Positions 1 to 4,554 of a stretch of DNA of 5,463 nucleotides are shown here, one piece after another. Positions within the stretch are counted from its first letter, which is position 1. Each line of letters starts with the position of its first letter. The stretch spans positions 1-5,463 of the forward strand of contig FR878688.1 in assembly GCA_000434535.1 (NCBI GenBank). Direction: 5' to 3'. Below the pieces are notes generated by a model. That model saw only the letters and a list, made by a program, of their open reading frames with translations, did not search any database and was not told the origin of the DNA. The position numbers and the translations under genes were made by a program. Source of the stretch: Collinsella sp. CAG:166 (GTDB taxonomy: Bacteria; Actinomycetota; Coriobacteriia; Coriobacteriales; Coriobacteriaceae).

Positions 1-53
1 ACGCCACCCTTTCAAGGTGGATATCGCGGGTTCGAATCCCGCTGGGGGCACCA
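1..53 (+). tRNA. tRNA-Glu (anticodon TTC), 5' part outside the window
   Basis: This is the 3' part of a tRNA gene whose acceptor 5' strand and D-arm lie upstream of the window. Visible parts in order: anticodon stem 4-8 paired with 16-20 (five perfect pairs); seven-base loop 9-15 with T at the position before the anticodon and TTC at 11-13; five-base variable loop 21-25; T-arm with stem GCGGG/CCCGC (26-30, 38-42) and loop TTCGAAT; acceptor 3' strand TGGGGGC (43-49); discriminator A; encoded CCA (51-53). TTC reads glutamate codons GAA and GAG. A terminator follows directly, so this is the last gene of its transcript. Confidence 0.94.
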
Positions 54-65
54 TTTGAATTGAAG

Positions 66-96
66 AGCCCGTTACCCTCGCGGTAGCGGGCTTTTT
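66..96 (+). terminator. Rho-independent terminator of the tRNA-Glu transcript
   Basis: An 11-bp stem (66-76 with 82-92, one G-T pair) closes a five-base CTCGC loop and is followed by a T run at 92-96. It begins 12 bases after the tRNA CCA, the usual arrangement for the end of a tRNA transcript. The right arm (GGTAGC, 82-87) can also pair with GCTACC at 97-102, a perfect 6-bp alternative hairpin that would compete with the terminator. That is probably incidental. Confidence 0.88.
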
Positions 97-224
97 GCTA
101 CCGATATGCCGGGATTCGAACCCGACAGGGTGCGGAGCTGAGGAAACGCGCAAGCGTTTTCCAGCGCAGCACGCAAGGAGCGGAGCGACGCAGCGGAAGC
201 GGGCGGCGCCAGCCGCACGCGGAC

Positions 225-242
225 ATCCCGCTGGGGGCACCA
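225..242 (+). repeat. Second copy of the tRNA-Glu 3' end (18-bp direct repeat)
   Basis: This 18-base stretch is identical to 36-53, the distal T-stem strand, acceptor strand, discriminator and CCA of the tRNA-Glu. The copies are offset by 189 bp. Upstream of the repeat the T-loop sequence is lost, although GCGG/CCGC can still pair, so no functional tRNA is formed. Twelve bases downstream of each CCA the same word AGCCCGTTACC occurs (66-76 and 255-265), so the similarity extends into the terminator. A duplicated tRNA 3' end is typical of attachment sites of tRNA-targeting integrative elements, but no integrase is visible in the 189 bp between the copies. A decayed tandem tRNA duplication is equally possible. 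Confidence 0.75.
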
Positions 243-252
243 CAGAATCTGA

Positions 253-288
253 GAAGCCCGTTACCAATTCGGTAGCAAAACGGACTTC
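253..288 (+). repeat. Degenerate copy of the tRNA terminator hairpin
   Basis: The arms GAAGCCCGTT (253-262) and AACGGACTTC (279-288) pair in nine of ten positions (a single C-A mismatch). Inside them ACC (263-265) can pair with GGT (271-273). The left arm shares AGCCCGTTACC with the true terminator at 66-76. No T run follows, so termination here would be weak. It is best read as the decayed partner of the duplicated tRNA 3' end just upstream. Confidence 0.5.
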
Positions 289-306
289 AAAGCGTCCTTC
301 GCAAAC

Positions 307-339
307 AAAAACCGGGGCCCGCATGATGCGGACCCCGGC
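307..339 (-). terminator. Rho-independent terminator of glnN
   Basis: Read on the minus strand, an 11-bp GC-rich stem (338-328 with 322-312, one G-T pair) closes the five-base loop ATCAT and is followed by five T residues (311-307). It starts about 30 bases beyond the glnN stop codon, with no gene between, so it ends a monocistronic glnN message. On the plus strand the same hairpin lacks a T run. Confidence 0.9.
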
Positions 340-369
340 TCAATACCGTGACGATATGTCAGTTACGTT

Positions 370-2457
370 CTACACGTAGAACAGGATGTCGTCGTAAGTC
401 GGGACCGGCCAGTAGTCGGCAGCCACGATCTCCTCCATCGCATCCACGGCGGCGCGCAGCGCATCCATAGCGGGAACGACCTCGTGCGCGTACACGTTGG
501 CCTGCTCCTGACCATCGAGGCCCTCGGCCTTCTGATGCACGGCGTCGAGCGCCTTGATGGAGTCGTTGATGGTGGTGATGCCGTTGCAAAGCTTGTTGAG
601 CGTATTCTGCTCGCACTGCATGGCGGCCTCGGCACCGGCGGCACGAATAGTCTCAAGGCCCTTAGCGACCTTGGTGGCATAGGCGGTAATGACCGGGCGA
701 TAGGTACGACGCGCCTCGCGAACCATCGTGGTGGCCTCGATGTTCATGAGCTTGTTGTACTTCTCGAGCTTGCAGTCGTAGCGGCACTGGGCCTCGGCCT
801 TGGTCAGGACACCCGTCTCCTCAAAGAGCGCAATGGCCTTATCGGAAACAAAGGCGGGCAGGGCGTCGGCCGTGGTCTTGTTGTTGGCAAGACCGCGCTT
901 CTCGGCCTCAACGGGCCACTCGTCGGAGTAGCCGTCACCGGAGAACAGGATGCGCTGGTGGTCGGTCAGGACCTTCTTGCAGTACTCGAGCGCAGCGTCC
1001 TGGAACTCATCCTCGGGCGTACCCTCAAGCGCGTCGGCGAAGGACTTAAGCGACTTGGCCACGGCAGCATCGAGCACCAGGTTGGAGTCGGAGACGTTCT
1101 GCTCGGAGCCGCAAGCACGGAACTCGAACTTGTTGCCGGTGAAGGCAAACGGGGAGGTGCGGTTGCGGTCGGTGTTGTCCTGCATCAGCTTGGGCAGGGT
1201 ATCGGCGCCCAGGTCGAGCACGCCGCGCGTGGCATGGACGGAAGCCTTGCCATCGATGATCTTCTCGACGACCTCGGTAAGCTGGTCGCCCAGGAAGATG
1301 GACATAATCGCCGGAGGAGCCTCGTTGGCGCCCAGACGATGGTCGTTGCCGGCCGAGGCAACGGAGGCACGCAGGAGCTCCTGATAGTTATCGACGGCCT
1401 CGATCACCGCGGTGAGGAAGACGATGAACTGCAGGTTGTCGAGCGGGGTGTCGCCCGGATCGAGCAGATTCTCGGACTCGGTGCCAAGCGACCAGTTGTT
1501 GTGCTTGCCCGAACCATTGATGCCCTCAAAGGGCTTCTCGTGCAGCAGGCAGACCAAGTCGTGGCGGGAGGCGATGAGCTTCATCTTCTCCATCATGACC
1601 AGATTCTGGTCGATGGCCTCGTTGACCTCGCCATAGACCGGCGCGAGCTCATGCTGGCAGGGAGCAACCTCGTTGTGCTTGGTCTTGGCGGGAATGCCAA
1701 GCGCCCACAGTTCATCGTCCAGGTCCTTCATATAGGCCGAGACGGTGGGGCGGATAGCGCCAAAGTAGTGCTCCTCGAGCTCCTGGCCCTTGCAGGGAGC
1801 AGCACCAAAGAGGGTGCGGCCGGTGATGACCAGGTCCTTGCGCTTGCGGTAAGCGTCCTTCTTGATCAGGAAGTACTCCTGCTCGTCACCCACGGAAGGA
1901 ACGACCTTCTTGGGGGTCTTGCCGAACAGCGCCAAAACGCGCTTAGACTCACGCGAGAGCGCGGTCATGGAACGCAGCAGCGGGGTCTTCTTGTCCAGGG
2001 CCTCGCCCGTGTAGGAGCAGAAAGCCGTGGGGATGCACAGGACATCGTCCTTGATAAAGGCGGGGCTGGTGGGGTCCCAAGCGGTGTAGCCACGGGCCTC
2101 GAAGGTGGCGCGCAGGCCGCCGTTGGGGAAGCTCGAGGCGTCCGGCTCGCCCTGGATGAGGTTCTTGCCCGTAAACTTGGTAATGGCGGTGCCGTCGTGG
2201 TTGGGCTCCAGGAAGCTGTCGTGCTTCTCGGAAGTAATGCCCGAAAGCGGCTGGAACCAGTGCGCGTAGTGCGTCGCGCCCTTGGAGATGGCCCAGACCT
2301 TCATGGCATGGGCAACGGCGTTGGCCACATCCAGGTCGAGCGGCTCACCGCCCTCGAGGGTTGCAGCAAGGCGCTTCCAAATGTCCTTGGGGAGGTAGTC
2401 CTTCATGACTTCCTCAGAGAACACCATGGTCCCGAAGCGGTCAGTAAGATCGGCCAT
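370..2457 (-). CDS. glnN: Type III glutamine synthetase (GSIII)
   Basis: Cytoplasmic enzyme that makes glutamine from glutamate, ammonium and ATP; the GSIII family forms large dodecamers. The 695-residue product matches the family's usual length of about 700, far longer than GlnA type I. GSIII signatures run in order: RFGTMVFSEEVM near residue 8; HWFQPLSG and EKHDSF (66-82); GEPDASSFPNGGLRATFEARGY (103-124); VGDEQEYFLI (189-198); WALGIPAKTKHNEVAP (251-266); HEKPFEGINGSGKHNNWSL (306-324), which carries catalytic-core residues; NDHRLGANEAPP (371-382). The start chosen is MADL at 2457, because AAGGGAG lies six bases upstream and homologues begin near this point. An in-frame ATG at 2520 adds 21 unconserved residues and has no good ribosome binding site. 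The gene stands alone, divergent from metF, with its own terminator. The frame is intact. Confidence 0.96.
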   Translation of the reverse strand: MADLTDRFGTMVFSEEVMKDYLPKDIWKRLAATLEGGEPLDLDVANAVAHAMKVWAISKGATHYAHWFQPLSGITSEKHDSFLEPNHDGTAITKFTGKNLIQGEPDASSFPNGGLRATFEARGYTAWDPTSPAFIKDDVLCIPTAFCSYTGEALDKKTPLLRSMTALSRESKRVLALFGKTPKKVVPSVGDEQEYFLIKKDAYRKRKDLVITGRTLFGAAPCKGQELEEHYFGAIRPTVSAYMKDLDDELWALGIPAKTKHNEVAPCQHELAPVYGEVNEAIDQNLVMMEKMKLIASRHDLVCLLHEKPFEGINGSGKHNNWSLGTESENLLDPGDTPLDNLQFIVFLTAVIEAVDNYQELLRASVASAGNDHRLGANEAPPAIMSIFLGDQLTEVVEKIIDGKASVHATRGVLDLGADTLPKLMQDNTDRNRTSPFAFTGNKFEFRACGSEQNVSDSNLVLDAAVAKSLKSFADALEGTPEDEFQDAALEYCKKVLTDHQRILFSGDGYSDEWPVEAEKRGLANNKTTADALPAFVSDKAIALFEETGVLTKAEAQCRYDCKLEKYNKLMNIEATTMVREARRTYRPVITAYATKVAKGLETIRAAGAEAAMQCEQNTLNKLCNGITTINDSIKALDAVHQKAEGLDGQEQANVYAHEVVPAMDALRAAVDAMEEIVAADYWPVPTYDDILFYV

Positions 2458-2463
2458 ACGGAA

Positions 2464-2470
2464 CTCCCTT
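2464..2470 (-). promoter_or_regulatory. Ribosome binding site of glnN
   Basis: On the minus strand AAGGGAG lies six bases before the ATG at 2457. This decides the start: the longer reading from 2520 has no comparable purine-rich site. Confidence 0.85.
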
Positions 2471-2478
2471 CGTATCGG

Positions 2479-2497
2479 CACCGCGTGAGAAGCGGTG
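2479..2497 (-). other. Small hairpin in the glnN leader
   Basis: CACCGC (2479-2484) and GCGGTG (2492-2497) form a perfect 6-bp stem with a seven-base loop. It lies eight bases upstream of the ribosome binding site in the expected untranslated leader. It could influence message stability or translation, but nothing else supports a regulatory role, and no known riboswitch fold is recognised around it. Confidence 0.4.
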
Positions 2498-2536
2498 TTG
2501 ATTACTAACGAACGAGTCATAGCTTAGACTCGCCGT

Positions 2537-2574
2537 GTTTCCGCGACATTACCGTTATGTTGCTGTCGCGAAAC
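2537..2574 (-). promoter_or_regulatory. Candidate GlnR-like operator upstream of glnN
   Basis: On the minus strand four pentamers occur at an exact 11-bp period: GTTTC, GCAAC, GTAAT, GAAAC, each separated by six bases. Actinobacterial GlnR (OmpR family nitrogen regulator) boxes follow GTnAC-n6-GAAAC, usually in tandem. The four sites match with one, one, one and zero changes respectively. The block ends 79 bp before the glnN start, a sensible place for control of a nitrogen-assimilation gene. The same DNA can be read as an inverted repeat (GTTTCGCGACA facing TGTCGCGGAAAC), so another dimeric regulator is possible. No clear -35/-10 pair was recognised between it and glnN; TATGAC at 2521-2516 is a weak -10 candidate. 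I cannot confirm that this lineage has GlnR. Confidence 0.5.
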
Positions 2575-2629
2575 CAATCAATGAGGTTACCCTATCGAGG
2601 CGGCGTTGCCACCCTCAACAGCCAATCAA

Positions 2630-2644
2630 CTGCATAAATTGCAG
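2630..2644. promoter_or_regulatory. 15-bp palindrome, possible operator
   Basis: CTGCA and TGCAG flank the five-base centre TAAAT, giving a perfect palindrome with 5-bp arms. The size and A+T-rich centre fit a site for a dimeric helix-turn-helix regulator. It lies 173 bp before glnN and 240 bp before metF, so it could serve either gene or neither. A 5-bp arm palindrome can occur by chance. Confidence 0.3.
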
Positions 2645-2671
2645 ACCTCTCCCCATGGTTTAAGGGTAGTC

Positions 2672-2741
2672 AATTTGGGACGGGGCTTTATTAACTGGTA
2701 TTTCGCATCAGATACCATTCAATATAGCCCCATCCTACATT
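2672..2741. repeat. Long imperfect palindrome between glnN and metF
   Basis: The arms 2672-2701 and 2712-2741 can pair at 25 of 30 positions (one a G-T pair) around a ten-base loop. The best blocks are GGGGCT facing AGCCCC (2682-2687 with 2726-2731) and TGGTAT facing ATACCA (2696-2701 with 2712-2717), with single mismatches between blocks. No T run follows on either strand, so it is not a standard terminator. Candidate explanations are a dispersed miniature palindromic repeat, a structured small RNA or leader element, or a cruciform/protein-binding region. Confidence 0.55.
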
Positions 2742-2834
2742 GGCCGCTCTGTTATAGGAAATGCCGATAGCGAAGCATTTTCGATTGGTATCCCCAAATA
2801 GCGAGTGAAACTCCATCGTGGCACAGTGGTGCTG

Positions 2835-2840
2835 TAAAAT
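2835..2840 (+). promoter_or_regulatory. Candidate -10 element for the metF operon
   Basis: TAAAAT matches the TATAAT consensus at five of six positions and lies 43 bases before the metF ATG, which would give a short leader of about 35-40 bases. No good TTGACA-like -35 element is found 16-18 bases upstream, so the promoter may need an activator or the call may be wrong. Confidence 0.3.
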
Positions 2841-2870
2841 CCTTACAACGCATCACACTATTACGTATCT

Positions 2871-2877
2871 AGAGGAG
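2871..2877 (+). promoter_or_regulatory. Ribosome binding site of metF
   Basis: AGAGGAG lies six bases before the ATG at 2884. It fixes the start there rather than at the in-frame ATG at 2818, whose extra 22 residues do not resemble the family. Confidence 0.88.
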
Positions 2878-2883
2878 CACGAT

Positions 2884-3756
2884 ATGCGCGTCGACGAGCT
2901 TTTTAAGCAGGCAGCATCCCAGGGCACCGCACCCGTTTCGTTTGAGATGTTCCCGCCCAAGGGCGAGCTGACCCTCGACACGGCTCGCAAAGTGGCAGGC
3001 AATCTGTGCAAGCTTTCGCCGAGCTTTGTCTCGGTCACCTGTTCGGCCGGCGGCTCGGGTAACGGTGCCACCACCGCCCCCATCGCGCATATGATTTCGA
3101 GCGAATTCGATACGCCCTCGGTAGCGCACCTCACCTGCGTGGGCCGCACCCACGCCGACATCGCCGCCAAGATCGACGAGTATCGCACCGCCGGCGTTGA
3201 AAATGTGCTGGCCCTGCGTGGTGATCTTCCCGCCGGCGCGACCGAGGACGACAAGCCCGCCTCGGACTACGCCTACGCCCGCGACCTCATCCCTGAGCTC
3301 GTCGACGCCGGCTTTTGCGTGGGCGCCGCAGCCTACCCCGAGGGCCACATTGCCTGTGAGGATCTCAACGCCTCGGTCGAATACCTCAAGCAAAAACAGG
3401 ACGCCGGCGCGAGCTTCTTTGTGACGCAGCTCTTTTTTGATAACGAGTGCTTCTACCGTTTTCGCGAGCTTGCCGACAAGGCCGGCATCACCGTGCCCAT
3501 TACCGCGGGCATCATGCCGTTTATGGGCAAGTCGCAGATCAGCCGCATGGTCTTTATGTGCGGCGCGTCGCTGCCCTCCCCCGTCATCAAGATTCTCGCC
3601 AAGTACGAGAACGACCCCGAGAGCCTGCAGGCGGCCGGTGTAGATTATGCCGCCCATCAGCTTTGCGACCTCAAGGAGCACGGTGCCGACGGTCTGCACC
3701 TGTACACTATGAACCGTCCTGCAATCGCCGCAACCATTATGGAGCGCCTGGGGTAA
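2884..3756 (+). CDS. metF: 5,10-methylenetetrahydrofolate reductase
   Basis: Soluble FAD enzyme that reduces 5,10-methylene-THF to 5-methyl-THF, the methyl donor for methionine synthase. The 290-residue TIM-barrel protein has the usual bacterial length. Family motifs: SFEMFPPKG (19-27), whose Glu21 corresponds to the catalytic acid; VTCSAGGSGN (51-60); HLTC (82-85); NVLALRGD (107-114) with the conserved FAD-site Asp114; YPEGH (151-155); FFVTQLFFDN (178-187) with the folate-contacting Gln182; AGIMP (208-212); GLHLYTMNR (270-278). It is the first gene of a methionine operon, overlaps the next gene by one base at TAATG, and is followed downstream by metH, so the reductase product can pass directly to the methyltransferase. 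No MetV-like partner gene lies beside it on either side, which argues for the ordinary NAD(P)H-dependent form, though this is inference. Confidence 0.95.
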   Translation: MRVDELFKQAASQGTAPVSFEMFPPKGELTLDTARKVAGNLCKLSPSFVSVTCSAGGSGNGATTAPIAHMISSEFDTPSVAHLTCVGRTHADIAAKIDEYRTAGVENVLALRGDLPAGATEDDKPASDYAYARDLIPELVDAGFCVGAAAYPEGHIACEDLNASVEYLKQKQDAGASFFVTQLFFDNECFYRFRELADKAGITVPITAGIMPFMGKSQISRMVFMCGASLPSPVIKILAKYENDPESLQAAGVDYAAHQLCDLKEHGADGLHLYTMNRPAIAATIMERLG

Positions 3757-4544
3757 TGGAAAAACCGCACATCGATACAGCTTTTGGTGAAGTGCCGGCC
3801 GACCTTGCGTCGCCGGCGCTCTACCGTATCGATGCCGCCCATCGCCCCCGAGTCGACCGTGCCGAGATGCTGCGCTACCTGGGCTACGGCGGTCAGCAGA
3901 TTGAGCCCGAGCTGTCGCAGCGTATTGAGCTTGTTGTTGAGCGTCTGGAGCTGGACATTGAACCCCGTGGTGTGCGCCGCGTATTTGCCATCGATGCCAC
4001 GAGCGTCGATGAGCAGGGAGAGCCCAGCATCCGTCTGGTTGGCACCAACGTTGAGCTGCGGGGCCGCGATATCTACCGCCACCTTAAAGACGCCCGCTTT
4101 GCCGCACTCATGGCGTGCACCCTCGGCATGGACGCCGAGCGTCGTCTGCGCACCACGGGAGCCCAGCAACCCCTAGAGGGAGCCGTGCTCGATGCCGCGT
4201 GCTCTGCCTATGTGGAAGCCGCCGTTGAGCAGATGGACCAGCAGGTCAAGGCTGCGGCCGCCGCACACGGACTCGCCGGTAACTGGCGCTTTAGTCCCGG
4301 CTACGGCGACTGCCCGCTTGCGGCTCAGCGCTCAATCGTAGCTGCACTCAACGCCACACGGCTCATCGGGCTTACCGTCACACCCACCAGCCTACTCATG
4401 CCCACTAAGAGCGTGACCGCAGTGATTGGTCTGTTTGACGGCGAGGTCCACGACGCCCAGAGCCGCCCCACCTGCAATATTTGCCGCATGCGCGAGCACT
4501 GCCGCTTCCGCGCCGCCCACACCACCTGCTATTCCAGCCATTAG
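3756..4544 (+). CDS. Stand-alone methionine synthase reactivation-domain protein
   Basis: The 262-residue product resembles the C-terminal activation module of cobalamin-dependent MetH (Met_synt_B12 family), which binds S-adenosylmethionine and remethylates inactive cob(II)alamin. Key motif: RFSPGYGDCPL (178-188), equivalent to the SAM-binding RPAPGYPACP segment of E. coli MetH. SLLMPTKSVTAVIGL (212-226) matches the conserved segment near the end of the fold. The tail has cysteines at 240, 243, 249 and 258 (C-x2-C-x5-C-x8-C), as in other separate reactivation proteins but not in the fused E. coli enzyme; it may bind metal or be redox active. The start at 3756 overlaps the metF stop (TAATG), pointing to translational coupling; GGAG at 3741-3744 is a rather distant ribosome binding site. 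The gene lies ten bases before metH, which suggests that MetH here lacks this module. Confidence 0.88.
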   Translation: MEKPHIDTAFGEVPADLASPALYRIDAAHRPRVDRAEMLRYLGYGGQQIEPELSQRIELVVERLELDIEPRGVRRVFAIDATSVDEQGEPSIRLVGTNVELRGRDIYRHLKDARFAALMACTLGMDAERRLRTTGAQQPLEGAVLDAACSAYVEAAVEQMDQQVKAAAAAHGLAGNWRFSPGYGDCPLAAQRSIVAALNATRLIGLTVTPTSLLMPTKSVTAVIGLFDGEVHDAQSRPTCNICRMREHCRFRAAHTTCYSSH

Positions 4545-4547
4545 GAG
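4542..4547 (+). promoter_or_regulatory. Ribosome binding site of metH
   Basis: TAGGAG overlaps the stop codon of the preceding gene and lies seven bases before the ATG at 4555. It supports that start and close coupling of the two genes. Confidence 0.8.
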
Positions 4548-4554
4548 CTCATCG

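Larger units (their letters stand above)
97..306. other. Gene-free stretch with tRNA-derived and GC-rich repeat-like sequence
   Basis: No convincing gene lies here. Positions 110-124 form a T-arm-like hairpin on the minus strand (4-bp stem, loop TTCGAAT read on minus). Positions 142-162 form an 8-bp GC-rich hairpin with one bulged T. Positions 163-222 are GC-rich and repetitive in composition (GCGG, AGCG, CGCA words). Positions 225-242 repeat the tRNA 3' end. Positions 253-288 form a long hairpin resembling the tRNA terminator. Read in one plus-strand frame from the ATG at 106 it gives MPGFEPDRVRS, a TGA, then an open stretch ending GASRTRTSRWGHHRI. The break and the tRNA-derived content argue against a protein. 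The whole looks like a dispersed tRNA-associated repeat or an integration remnant. Confidence 0.6.
2575..2883. other. Divergent intergenic DNA between glnN and metF
   Basis: The DNA upstream of the methionine operon is richer in A+T than the genes. It contains a 15-bp palindrome (2630-2644), a roughly 70-bp imperfect palindrome (2672-2741), three copies of a GGTAT core (2697-2701, inverted at 2712-2716, and 2787-2791) and an 8-bp direct repeat CCAATCAA (2574-2581 and 2622-2629). I looked for the conserved cores of SAM-I, cobalamin and T-box leaders and for a strong terminator with a T run before metF, and recognised none. Open frames here are short and lack family resemblance. Confidence 0.6.

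Noticed and set aside
95..379. 94-codon plus-strand open frame across the tRNA-derived stretch
   Set aside because: It starts in the T run of the tRNA terminator, has no ribosome binding site, and crosses the repeated tRNA end and the glnN terminator. The product is basic and low-complexity.
484..2508. 674-codon open frame antisense to glnN
   Set aside because: glnN matches the GSIII family along its whole length. The opposite strand is open because of the strong GC bias at third positions, and its translation is low-complexity (rich in G, L, V) with no family resemblance.
2574..2629. CCAATCAA direct repeat, 48 bp apart
   Set aside because: Eight bases in two copies within A+T-rich spacer is weak evidence, and no third copy or symmetrical arrangement supports an operator.
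2818..2883. Upstream in-frame start for metF
   Set aside because: The 22 added residues do not resemble MetF and the start lacks a ribosome binding site, while the ATG at 2884 has AGAGGAG at ideal spacing.
2742..2883. SAM or cobalamin riboswitch before metF
   Set aside because: The conserved cores of these leaders were looked for by eye and not found, and no terminator with a T run precedes metF. A covariance-model search would settle it.
2869..3699. 276-codon minus-strand frame opposite metF
   Set aside because: It is a shadow of a GC-rich gene with clear MetF motifs on the plus strand.
3447..3755. Longer reading of the reactivation gene beginning inside metF
   Set aside because: The extra 103 codons overlap conserved metF sequence in another frame and give an arginine- and proline-rich shadow peptide. 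The overlap start at 3756 fits the family.
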